Positions 35,562 to 43,738 of a DNA stretch of 64,000 nucleotides are shown in pieces. The stretch's first letter is position 1. Every line of letters starts with the position of its first letter. Origin of the DNA: Halieaceae bacterium UBA6060 (GTDB lineage Bacteria > Pseudomonadota > Gammaproteobacteria > Pseudomonadales > Halieaceae); the NCBI GenBank assembly GCA_002428935.1, contig DIYG01000020.1, positions 7,733 to 71,732 of the forward strand. Reading direction: 5' to 3'. The position numbers and the translations under genes were made by a program. The notes beneath the pieces were generated by a model that was not told the DNA's origin, ran no database searches, and was given only the letters and a program-made list of their open reading frames with translations.

Positions 35562-36695
35562 CTAGGCCGATTGGGAGCTGGGGGCGAGGGCAACCTGAAG
35601 GGCGCGGACACAGTTTTTGCCGGCTCGTTTAGCCTCGTATACGCTGTTGTCAGCCATCTTTATCAGGTCATGCATGTCGTGCATGGTGTGGGTTCTGCTG
35701 GCAACGCCCATGCTGGCGCTGCCGCGCCAGGCACCGTCACCGGTTTTGACAAAGATGCTGTTCACCCCCGCGAGGAGAAACTCTGCCTGGGCAATGGTGT
35801 CCGTAAGGTCACTCTCGGCGCAGATGATGAGAAACTCGTCGCCGCCGAGTCGACATACGATGTCGCGGTTGCGGGAGGCCTGCGAGAGCTGTGTAGCCAA
35901 CACCTGCAGCACCAGATCGCCGGCGTCGTGACCGTGGCGATCGTTCACCTCTTTGAAATGATCCGCGTCGATCATGATGCAACTCAGATTGGCCTTGGTC
36001 TCCAGGCCTGCGGTCCAAAGGGCTTCCAGTTGTTCCAGGGCCGAGCGGCGATTGTGCAGTTGAGTCAGTGCATCCGTATGGGCCACCTGGTTTAGGTGGG
36101 CATTGGCCTCGGTGAGTTCGCGGGTTCGTTCCGCCACGCGCAATTCCAGGGACTGATTGGCCAGCTGCAGGTCGCGGTTGCGGGCGGAGACAAGTTCAAA
36201 CAATCCTTTCAGGGCGTGCAGCAAGGGTTCCGTCGCCTTGTTGACGCTCTGTTCCTGGGCCTCGAAGGCCTCTTCTGGGGTGGCTCCCTGTTCGATGGCG
36301 TGGAGCTGTCGGGCCATGTTCTGGTCCGATCCGAGGATGTGATAAGCCAGCCAGTGGATCAGGAACTGCAAAAGCGTGGCCGGTGCGTTGTGTTCCTGGC
36401 TGCCGCCAGAGTGAAGCTCTAGCACCTGATCGAGAAAATCGCGGTGCTCATTGACGTGTTGCTTTCGGTGCCTGGGATCGATGCCCCCTTGCTCCATAAG
36501 CTGCTCTTCTTCGGAGAAGTGGTAGTGGGCATAGCTCAACAGCTCTTCTATTACGGCTTCGATGTCGTCGCTTGCCGCGGATTCCGAGGCAAGGCGATCA
36601 CCCAGAGCATTGATGAGATCCACCAGGCGCTTGTGTTGTCGGTCGACATCAATCAGATCGGTTAGAAAGACATCGTCCCAGATAAATGAGTCCAC
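35562..36695 (-). CDS. hemerythrin-GGDEF diguanylate cyclase
   Basis: 377 residues. Residues 1-135 are a bacteriohemerythrin with the full diiron ligand set: His21 (DRQH), His59 and Glu63 (HFSEEE), His80 and His84 (HVNEH), His119 and Asp124 (HILGSD). A coiled coil (about 165-205) leads to a GGDEF domain with an intact GGDEF near residues 284-288. An RNRD motif lies five residues before it, the spacing of the c-di-GMP inhibitory I-site. The protein should make cyclic-di-GMP in response to oxygen or redox state at the diiron site and be feedback inhibited. Both its ends are soluble. The start is GTG with GGGAGAA upstream. Confidence 0.93.
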   Translation of the reverse strand: MDSFIWDDVFLTDLIDVDRQHKRLVDLINALGDRLASESAASDDIEAVIEELLSYAHYHFSEEEQLMEQGGIDPRHRKQHVNEHRDFLDQVLELHSGGSQEHNAPATLLQFLIHWLAYHILGSDQNMARQLHAIEQGATPEEAFEAQEQSVNKATEPLLHALKGLFELVSARNRDLQLANQSLELRVAERTRELTEANAHLNQVAHTDALTQLHNRRSALEQLEALWTAGLETKANLSCIMIDADHFKEVNDRHGHDAGDLVLQVLATQLSQASRNRDIVCRLGGDEFLIICAESDLTDTIAQAEFLLAGVNSIFVKTGDGAWRGSASMGVASRTHTMHDMHDLIKMADNSVYEAKRAGKNCVRALQVALAPSSQSA

Positions 36696-36859
36696 GGTCG
36701 TGTTTCTCCCATGGCGATAGTCTCCTGAGTCTAGTAAAGCCTGGAGAATCCGCCTGGAAACGAATCACAGCGTCGACGGGGTGATGCAACTAGGGACCGA
36801 AACTGTGACCGAGGTCGCAAGAACCTGGGCTTTTTAAACGACCGAGGATCTCGACGCGC

Positions 36860-37660
36860 TCAGTCGCCCCTCGGGTCGCTGGGCTTTTGATACAGATGCG
36901 TAAAGCGGTCACTCTCGCCAATTTCCGTAAACACCGCGCGTTCATCCGATCCCTTGCGCGTGCCTGCATAGGTGGGTGGCAGGGAATACACGCCCCGCGG
37001 ATGGTCTTTGTTGTCTTTTGCATTGCGGTTATGGCTCGCCGTAGCGACCAACTCGAAACCCGCTTGTGTGGCCATGGCCTGGAAATGACTTTCGTTGACG
37101 TAACCGTTTTCCCCATCGGGGTCCTGGGGAACGCTTTCGTCACCGGCGTGATCAACGATACAGAACATCCCGCCGGGTTTTAGCATTCGGTAGAGAGAAT
37201 CCACATAGCGTTGCGCCGGCTTGTCGTAGATCATGAAACCGTGGGCGCGAAAGACCAGTACTAGATCAACTTCACCGTAAGGCACCTGCTTCTCTTCGGC
37301 GAGGTATTTGCGGTCCTTGGTCACCGGTATGTAAGTACCGCCGGCGTCGGATACCAGCGGTTCGATGATGCGGCGATACCAGCCTCCCTGGCCACCGGGC
37401 CAGATCTCTACGATCGTGCTGCTGGGATCGATGCCGCAAAAGGTCAGAGTCTGGAGAGGATTGCGATAGCGATCTCTTGCTGTATGACGTTCGGGACGCT
37501 CGTCGGAGGCAATTAGCTTTTCAAGGGCCGCCTGGGTTTCAGCACTTGCCGGCTCCGTTGCCGTCGATTGCGCCAGGGCAGCTGCACCGGCCGCAGCCAG
37601 AGCAATGCCGGCTGCACAGGCGATTGCCAGGGGTAGCATGGAGGACTTGGGTTTACGCAC
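36860..37660 (-). CDS. exported methyltransferase-like protein (COG4798 type)
   Basis: 266 residues with a signal peptide (LAIACAAGIALAAAGAAALAQ). The mature part has a Rossmann methyltransferase layout: TIVEIWPGGQGGWYRRIIEP in the place of the SAM loop, LVLVFRAHGFM, and MLKPGGMFCIVDHAG. These proteins are called predicted methyltransferases, yet the signal peptide puts them in the periplasm, where SAM is not expected. The SAM loop lacks the usual GxGxG, so it may bind something else. Substrate unknown. Confidence 0.78.
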   Translation of the reverse strand: MRKPKSSMLPLAIACAAGIALAAAGAAALAQSTATEPASAETQAALEKLIASDERPERHTARDRYRNPLQTLTFCGIDPSSTIVEIWPGGQGGWYRRIIEPLVSDAGGTYIPVTKDRKYLAEEKQVPYGEVDLVLVFRAHGFMIYDKPAQRYVDSLYRMLKPGGMFCIVDHAGDESVPQDPDGENGYVNESHFQAMATQAGFELVATASHNRNAKDNKDHPRGVYSLPPTYAGTRKGSDERAVFTEIGESDRFTHLYQKPSDPRGD

Positions 37661-37736
37661 GGGGGCTCCTTTGGCGCTTCGGCACTTGTTATGGATCGCC
37701 TTGGACAGGTTTGAGCGGTGGAATGTTCCCCAGTGG

Positions 37737-37766
37737 TTGAATCCCGCCCAACCAGGCTCGTATAAT
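37737..37766 (+). promoter_or_regulatory. sigma-70 promoter of tRNA-Val
   Basis: TTGAAT at 37737-37742 and a perfect TATAAT at 37761-37766, 18 bases apart, end 14 bases before the tRNA. Spacing and sequence fit a strong housekeeping promoter. Confidence 0.75.
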
Positions 37767-37780
37767 CCGCGTCCCTTTTT

Positions 37781-37857
<77 letters not shown>

Positions 37858-37863
37858 AATGAC

Positions 37864-37890
37864 AAACCCTCGCCATCGGCGGGGGTTTTT
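37864..37890 (+). terminator. Rho-independent terminator of tRNA-Val
   Basis: AAACCCTCGCC and GGCGGGGGTTT pair (with one G-T pair) around an ATC loop, and a run of five Ts closes it. It begins seven bases after the tRNA. Confidence 0.85.
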
Positions 37891-38004
37891 CGTTTGGAGG
37901 ATTAGGTTTGGATGAGGACTGCTGTTCGACAAACGCGACCTTAGGAGCGTTTGGCCCGCCATCGGCGCCCGAAGGGTATTTGCGCCGGAGGCAACGGCGC
38001 AAAT

Positions 38005-38082
38005 AGGCAATATCTCCATCTTGTTATGGAAGCCTTCGGTAGGGCCGTTGCTCGTGCTGACGCGCCTGGAGCAGGATCTCAC
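38005..38082 (-). pseudogene. remnant of an ISL3-like transposase C-terminus
   Basis: On the minus strand the segment at 38011-38058 reads STSNGPTEGFHNKMEI. This matches the block around the last catalytic Glu of ISL3-type transposases as I recall it (NGPTEGFHNKM). The frame loses similarity straight afterwards, and no upstream transposase sequence or terminal repeats were seen. It lies about 150 bases after tRNA-Val. The rest of 37891-38261 holds nothing else I can support. Confidence 0.45.
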
Positions 38083-38261
38083 CAGCGGCGCATGGTATCC
38101 ACGCCACCGGCAGCCTCTCGCCTGCGATGCGAGTTATCGTCTGATTGCCCCATCTTGAGCACCGCTCCAGGCTACGGCACATACAATGAAATACACCCGA
38201 TTTACAGGGATCGAGTCAAGTAAACTGTCTCTGGACCTAGAGTAGATCGCTCGCGAATTAC

Positions 38262-39335
38262 ATGCCCGATTGGCAACTTGTCAGTATCAGTTTTGGAGTG
38301 TCGCAGATTGCCCTGGCCCTTGGGCTGCTCGCGGGGTTGCGCCCGCTGACGCAGCAGCAGGTATTTTACGCGGCGTTTCTGTTGTCCGTGCTCGGGTTTT
38401 TGATGCACCCGGTGGTGACGGCGCCGGCAGCCAGGTACGGCCTGGGTGTGCTTACGGGGTTTGTGCCGGGCACCTTCTTTCTGTTCAGCGTCAGTCTGTT
38501 TGATGACAACTTTGCCCTTCGCCCCTGGCACTTTGTCGCCGTTGCGCTGACCGTAGTCCCACCGGCCATCGCGAACGGCTTTTTCTTCACCGGGATTTCG
38601 CTGTCCGAGCTTTGGTTCATTCAGTTGCCACAGGTGTTGGAGTTTGTATTGCTCGCCATCGCACTGGGTGTGGCCGTACGCTACTGGAGCCCGGACCTAG
38701 TAGCGGAGCGCCGCGCACTTCGGCTCTGGTTCTCAGGTTTCACGGGGGTTTACCTGTTTCTTCTCATCCTCCTGCGAGAGCTGATTATGCCCGGCAGCCC
38801 GGCTCTGGACTTGCTTCAGTATCCGACTGCAGCGCTGACGCTTCTTGGGACCAATCTGCTACTACTCCGCTATCGGCGCTCGCTTTGGCCGAGCCCGGCG
38901 ACGAGTCACCCCTCGCGGGAAGAGCCCGATACAAGTCTGGCGACGACGCAGATCGCAGACCCCGGCACGGATACGGTGCCCGCCCCCGATGCCGACATAC
39001 TCTCCGTGCTGCGGCAGCTGATGGATGAGGAGTGCATTTATCGCGAAATGGGTCTTACGCTGCCGGAACTGGCTCGACGTGCTGAAGTCCCTGCTTACCG
39101 ACTGCGTGCCACGATTAATACGGGCCTGGGTTATCGCAACTTCAATGATTTTCTGAATAGCTATCGCATCCGTGAGGCTGCGGAGCGTCTTGCCGATACG
39201 GCTCAACAGGAGACGCAGGTTCTTGTCATCGCCCTGGAGTCGGGGTTCCGCTCCCTCAGCTCATTTAACAAAGCTTTCCGGCGGGCAATGGACACCACAC
39301 CCACGGAATACCGCCAACAGAAACTCAACCCCTAA
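38262..39335 (+). CDS. membrane-anchored AraC-family regulator
   Basis: 357 residues. About seven membrane helices fill residues 5-205, giving a 7TM-like sensor. A Pro/Thr-rich linker follows, then a C-terminal AraC helix-turn-helix pair: MGLTLPELARRAEVPAYRLRATINTGLGYRNFNDFLNSYRI-type, and VLVIALESGFRSLSSFNKAFRRAMDTTPTEYRQ. The DNA-binding part is thus tethered to the inner membrane. It stops just before the Fur-like box and is 210 bases upstream of the TonB receptor on the same strand, so it may control that operon. What the membrane part senses is unknown. Confidence 0.82.
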   Translation: MPDWQLVSISFGVSQIALALGLLAGLRPLTQQQVFYAAFLLSVLGFLMHPVVTAPAARYGLGVLTGFVPGTFFLFSVSLFDDNFALRPWHFVAVALTVVPPAIANGFFFTGISLSELWFIQLPQVLEFVLLAIALGVAVRYWSPDLVAERRALRLWFSGFTGVYLFLLILLRELIMPGSPALDLLQYPTAALTLLGTNLLLLRYRRSLWPSPATSHPSREEPDTSLATTQIADPGTDTVPAPDADILSVLRQLMDEECIYREMGLTLPELARRAEVPAYRLRATINTGLGYRNFNDFLNSYRIREAAERLADTAQQETQVLVIALESGFRSLSSFNKAFRRAMDTTPTEYRQQKLNP

Positions 39336-39343
39336 TCGCTAAC

Positions 39344-39362
39344 AATAATCTTAATCATTCTC
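39344..39362. promoter_or_regulatory. Fur-like box upstream of the TonB receptor/cytochrome operon
   Basis: AATAATCTTAATCATTCTC matches the 19-base Fur consensus at 15 positions. It is exactly framed by CGCTAAC (39337-39343) and GTTAGCG (39363-39369), making a 33-base dyad. It lies 182 bases before the TonB receptor ATG and directly after the AraC stop. It predicts iron-dependent repression of the operon. Confidence 0.65.
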
Positions 39363-39544
39363 GTTAGCGTAATCCCGAAGAAAAATGCAGGTCCGTCGGC
39401 AATTTTCGCTGACGAATTCTTTCAATCGCTCATCATTTGTTCGGTTTTTGGCTGGTAGGCATTGTCAACATAGCCAAAACTTACTCGTCGGGACTTTCCG
39501 GACAATAACAAGACACGCAATGATTCAAACCGGGAGATTCAAAG

Positions 39545-41827
39545 ATGTCTCAGTCATACCCGTGCGCTAGCGCACCGTGTGCGCTCGTGCGCGACGCCGT
39601 GCCCGCAACGCTCAAGAAAAACCACGCTCGTTCTGTGCTCGCTCTGATGGTGGCGCTGAGTGTGACCTCGGCGAATGCGCAGCAGATCGATGAGGTAGTG
39701 GTAACCGCTCAGAAACGCAGTCAGGATCTGCAGGATGTGCCGATCGCCATCAGCGCTTTCAATCAAGAGTTTCTCTACACCACTGGCGTGCGTTCCATCA
39801 GCGGTCTTGAGGAATTTACCCCCGGTCTTGAAGGGGGCACCTCCGTTACGCAGCCGCGCTACACGATTCGGGGCATTGGGACCAGCGACTTCGGCCTTGG
39901 TGCTGACCCTGCGGTCGGCGTTTATATCGACGGTGTTTATGTCGGTCGCTCTGGTGGGGCGGATCTGCCGTTCAGCGATATCGAATTGGTTGAAGTTCTG
40001 AAAGGCCCCCAGGGCACGCTGTTTGGCCGCAACACCGCTGCTGGAGCGATCCAAGTGCGCACCGTTGCCCCGCAGACTGATTCCTTCGAGGGGTCGATTC
40101 GTGCACGCACCGACAACTATGACCAGCGGCTCTTTGAGGGTCTGGTAAATGTTCCGGTGTCGGACACATTTGCCCTGCGTTTCAATGTGTTCTCCAACGA
40201 GCGGGACGGGACGGTGCCAACCGTATCAGGGCGCCATCTGGGCAACGTTGACACCTTCACATGGCGAGCGAGCGCCCTGTGGGAGTTCAATGACCGCGGC
40301 CGTATGCGCTACACCTACGACAACAACGAAGTCGACCAGGATGCCGCTTCGCGGATCTCGATCAACGATGTCAGCCCGGCGGGTAACGACCCCTTCGGCG
40401 TTACCTCGACCGACGTCACGCTCAATCAGGAGCGCCGTGATCTAGAGGGGCATGGGCTGCAGATTAACTACGACCTCGGCTTTGCTGAGTTGGAATACAT
40501 CGGTTCCTACCGAGAGTTCGATACGCGTAACCAGCAGGACGAGGAAGGCTACGATCGTGCCTTGATGGACAGCGGTCTCTACCCCCTCGTGTACATCGAC
40601 ACGGTGAACACCGAGGACAGCGAACAGCACTACCACGAGCTGCGCCTGACCGGTGATAAAGGCTCCCTGCAGTACACGGTGGGCCTCAACTACTACCAGG
40701 AAGACGGTTTCCAGCGCAGCGACGTCAATATTTCCACCGAGGTAGCAAGCCTGCTGCGCGGTGTCGCTCTGCCGCCCAACCAGCTCTGGAATGAAAACTA
40801 CGACAATACGCTGAAAACGGAGAGCTTCGCAGTGTTCGGTGATGTGATCTGGGCGGCGACGGATGATCTCAACGTCACCGTGGGCCTTCGCTACACCGAC
40901 GATAGCAAGGATTTCACCTGGCTCAACGAGTCCAACAACTGGGATTCGTCCATCGCGGATATTGCCTTCAATCCTGCTGATGGCCATCTGATTAAAGATG
41001 AAGTAATCGCCACGAGTGATTCCTGGCAGGATCTCAGCCCCCGCGTCGTCGTGGATTACCACTTCCGTGATGGTCTGATGGCATTTGTTTCGCTCGCGCA
41101 AGGATACAAGGCCGGCGGTTTCAATGCCCTGGCCCAGGGCTCACGCTACGACGAAGAGACGGTGGATAACCTGGAAATAGGGCTACGCTCGGAGTGGTGG
41201 GATCGACGCCTGGTCCTCAACGGTTCGGTGTATCACTACAATTACAATGATCGCCAGGGTACGGTGTTTGTTGCCGGTGAAGGCTCCTCAAGCTACCAGA
41301 CCACTACCGGCGATGCCGAAGGCACGGGCCTGGATCTTGAAGTCACGTGGTTGATGATCGAATCGCTCACCGCAACTCTGCGCTACGGCTACCTCGACGC
41401 CGAGTGGACCGACTTCGAATCAGGAGGACTGGATCTCACCGGCGAGGCGCTGGGAACCCCAGAGCATCAGGGCGTGGTCGCCCTGGATTACGCGCAGGAC
41501 TTCGGTCGTTTCGGTCGCATTCAATTTCATATCGATCACACCTATTCAAGTGCGCGGCCGTTGAGCTCCAACAGCCTTGAGCAGCGCTTCAATATTACCT
41601 ACGAGACCCTGGGCGACGACATCAACAATACCAATGCGCGGCTTAGCTGGTTTGACGCGAGCGACAAGTTTGAACTGGCCCTGTGGTCACGCAACCTGTT
41701 CGACAACGAGTATGCGACGAGTTCCGGTAACCTCTTTCCCGCATTTCTTGCAGCGGGCGTCGATCTGAGTTTCACCGAGCGCAACTTACCTCGGCTCGTG
41801 GGCCTTGAAGCGGTCTACAACTTTTGA
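39545..41827 (+). CDS. TonB-dependent receptor of the cytochrome operon
   Basis: 760 residues. The leader contains SVLALMVALSVTSANAQQ, then a TonB box-like DEVVVTAQKRSQDLQDVPIA, the plug with RYTIRGIGTSDFGLGADPAVGVYIDGVYVGR and VEVLKGPQGTLFGRNTAAGAIQVRT, and a beta-barrel ending LEAVYNF. An outer-membrane receptor powered by TonB. It is preceded by a Fur-like box and followed 10 bases later by a cytochrome c gene, so transport is linked to a periplasmic redox chain. A metal complex is one candidate ligand; an organic compound oxidised by the following proteins is another. Confidence 0.93.
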   Translation: MSQSYPCASAPCALVRDAVPATLKKNHARSVLALMVALSVTSANAQQIDEVVVTAQKRSQDLQDVPIAISAFNQEFLYTTGVRSISGLEEFTPGLEGGTSVTQPRYTIRGIGTSDFGLGADPAVGVYIDGVYVGRSGGADLPFSDIELVEVLKGPQGTLFGRNTAAGAIQVRTVAPQTDSFEGSIRARTDNYDQRLFEGLVNVPVSDTFALRFNVFSNERDGTVPTVSGRHLGNVDTFTWRASALWEFNDRGRMRYTYDNNEVDQDAASRISINDVSPAGNDPFGVTSTDVTLNQERRDLEGHGLQINYDLGFAELEYIGSYREFDTRNQQDEEGYDRALMDSGLYPLVYIDTVNTEDSEQHYHELRLTGDKGSLQYTVGLNYYQEDGFQRSDVNISTEVASLLRGVALPPNQLWNENYDNTLKTESFAVFGDVIWAATDDLNVTVGLRYTDDSKDFTWLNESNNWDSSIADIAFNPADGHLIKDEVIATSDSWQDLSPRVVVDYHFRDGLMAFVSLAQGYKAGGFNALAQGSRYDEETVDNLEIGLRSEWWDRRLVLNGSVYHYNYNDRQGTVFVAGEGSSSYQTTTGDAEGTGLDLEVTWLMIESLTATLRYGYLDAEWTDFESGGLDLTGEALGTPEHQGVVALDYAQDFGRFGRIQFHIDHTYSSARPLSSNSLEQRFNITYETLGDDINNTNARLSWFDASDKFELALWSRNLFDNEYATSSGNLFPAFLAAGVDLSFTERNLPRLVGLEAVYNF

Positions 41828-41837
41828 GGACCAGCCC

Positions 41838-42512
41838 GTGATTGCCTCACAAACAAGCGGTTTCGCCAGCTTCCGAGCGCGAGGTAGAGCGCCCGCGTGG
41901 TCTACCCTGATCTTGCTTTGGATGTTTGCCCCCGTATCCCTTGGGCAGGACAGCGAAGGGTTGTACAGCGCCTGCGCCGCGTGTCATGGCGCCGACGGTA
42001 GCGGCAACGCGGCCCTGGGTGCGCCGGCACTCGCCGGTCAGCTCGATGTTTATCTCGAGCGCCAGCTGCATCTATTCCGTAAGGGGCTGCGCGGTTCCGG
42101 TGACAACGACAGTTACGGCGCACAGATGCAGCCGTTTGCACAACAACTGGCCGACGACGCAACCGTTAAGGCCCTGGCTCGTTACTTGGCTGATATGCCC
42201 AATACCACTGTCGCAACCGCACCGGACGGGGCGGACCCACGTCGAGGCGCAAATCTATACAACGGCAACTGTGGCGCCTGTCACGGCGCGGGTGGTTCTG
42301 GAAATGCCGCGATGAAAGCGCCGCGCCTCACGGGGATCGATAGTGAGTATCTTGCCCGACAGTTCATAAATTTTCGCGACGGCCTGCGCGGCAGTGATCC
42401 CAGCGATCGCCTTGGACGCCAGATGGCGATGATGGCGCGTACCCTGCCGGATGAGCAGGCGCTCTACGACATCCTCGCCTACCTAGCCGGGCACGAAGCT
42501 CCGGCTCCCTGA
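41838..42512 (+). CDS. diheme cytochrome c (c4-like)
   Basis: 224 residues with a signal peptide (WSTLILLWMFAPVSLGQ). Two similar cytochrome c domains follow, each with a CxxCH site: CAACHGADGSGN and CGACHGAGGSGN, and Met-containing segments (YGAQMQPFAQQL, GRQMAMMARTL) that may supply axial ligands. This is the cytochrome c4 layout, a periplasmic electron carrier. The start at GTG 41838 has GAGGAC right upstream; a TTG at 41805 inside the receptor gene is not used. The stop overlaps the start of the next gene (TGATG), so translation is coupled. Confidence 0.9.
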   Translation: MIASQTSGFASFRARGRAPAWSTLILLWMFAPVSLGQDSEGLYSACAACHGADGSGNAALGAPALAGQLDVYLERQLHLFRKGLRGSGDNDSYGAQMQPFAQQLADDATVKALARYLADMPNTTVATAPDGADPRRGANLYNGNCGACHGAGGSGNAAMKAPRLTGIDSEYLARQFINFRDGLRGSDPSDRLGRQMAMMARTLPDEQALYDILAYLAGHEAPAP

Positions 42513-43738
42513 TGAACATCCGCAGCGCAAGTGGTCTGAGTGTCGCACTGCTAGGGGGCCTCTGGCTTGCAGGGATCGCGACCGCGTCTGCTGCGGATAC
42601 CGATTTTGTTTTAAGGAATCAGTGCCCGCCCAGTTTTGAGCGTCTCGCCGGAGATGTGTGTCGCCTCGTGACCCGCTACGATCAATACGATTCGCTGCAG
42701 GGGCACGGTGTCGGCGGCACGAAAACCGAGCTGCCGCCGCGTCGCGACGGGTTTACGGCCCAGCAGATTGACCTGGGTCGCTATCTGTTTTTCGACCCGC
42801 TTCTTTCCGGTGACGGAACCCTGTCCTGCGCCAGCTGCCATCACCCGGACAAGGGTTTTGGTGATGGCCTCGGCCAGAGTGTTGGCATTGCCGGAACAAC
42901 GACGCATCGTGGCGCACCCACTCTTTGGAACAGTGCTTTTCTCAAGCGTTTTTTTTGGGACGCTCGCGCCGATTCCCTGGAGTCTCAGGCCGAGGGACCG
43001 TTATACGCCGCGGACGAAATGGGCAACACTCGTCCGCAACTTCTCGGAGATCTGCGCGCCAATGCCCACTATCCCGCGCTGTTTGCGGAGGCCTTCCCAG
43101 ACTCCGAGCGCATCGAGTTATCCATGGTGTACACAGCCCTGGCCGCCTTCGAGGCGTCGTTGATCTCTCTGAACAGTCGCTACGATCAGTATGCCCACGG
43201 CCACCACGTGGCGCTTAACCAGGAAGAAATCGCCGGACTCAATGTGTTCCGCTCTTTCGTCGCTCGCTGCGCCGAGTGTCACACGCCACCCCTGTTTACT
43301 AACCAGCAAGTGGCTGTCATCGGTGCTCCCGAGCCTGAGGGATTTGCATTGGATGTTGGCGCCGAAAAAACCTTCGACGCGCCAGAACTCAAAGGCGGCT
43401 TTAAAGTGCCGACCCTACGTAACATCGCAACGACGGCGCCCTATATGCACTCGGGTCGCTTCGAAACGCTGCGCGATACAGTCGAGTTCTACAACGGGGG
43501 GCGCGGCCATGCGGTCCCCGAAGACGTAGAGATGCAACTGCATTGGCATATCTGGGATCCCAAACTGGCGGATCATGAACTGGATCTGATCGTGGCTTTT
43601 CTGAAAACGCTGACGGACGAGAGCTTTATGCCCCAGATCCCGGAGCGTGTCCCGTCGGGGCTGAACCCCATCAATCATAAACACGCGGCGCCGCGTCGAG
43701 ACGTGGCCAGCGCTTCACCTGCAGGAATAACACCATGA
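42512..43738 (+). CDS. diheme cytochrome c peroxidase/MauG family protein
   Basis: 408 residues with a signal peptide (LSVALLGGLWLAGIATASA). Two heme sites are present: CASCHHPDKGFGDG and CAECHTPPLFTN. The blocks RGAPTLWNSAFLKRFFWDARADSLESQ and TLRNIATTAPYMHSGRFETLRDTVEFYNGG are typical of the CcpA/MauG family. These enzymes reduce peroxide with electrons from a small cytochrome, or oxidise protein or organic substrates. An extra N-terminal stretch with CPPSFERLAGDVCRL is unusual. It is coupled to its neighbours on both sides (1- and 4-base overlaps), and the upstream c4-like protein is a natural electron partner. Confidence 0.9.
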   Translation: MNIRSASGLSVALLGGLWLAGIATASAADTDFVLRNQCPPSFERLAGDVCRLVTRYDQYDSLQGHGVGGTKTELPPRRDGFTAQQIDLGRYLFFDPLLSGDGTLSCASCHHPDKGFGDGLGQSVGIAGTTTHRGAPTLWNSAFLKRFFWDARADSLESQAEGPLYAADEMGNTRPQLLGDLRANAHYPALFAEAFPDSERIELSMVYTALAAFEASLISLNSRYDQYAHGHHVALNQEEIAGLNVFRSFVARCAECHTPPLFTNQQVAVIGAPEPEGFALDVGAEKTFDAPELKGGFKVPTLRNIATTAPYMHSGRFETLRDTVEFYNGGRGHAVPEDVEMQLHWHIWDPKLADHELDLIVAFLKTLTDESFMPQIPERVPSGLNPINHKHAAPRRDVASASPAGITP

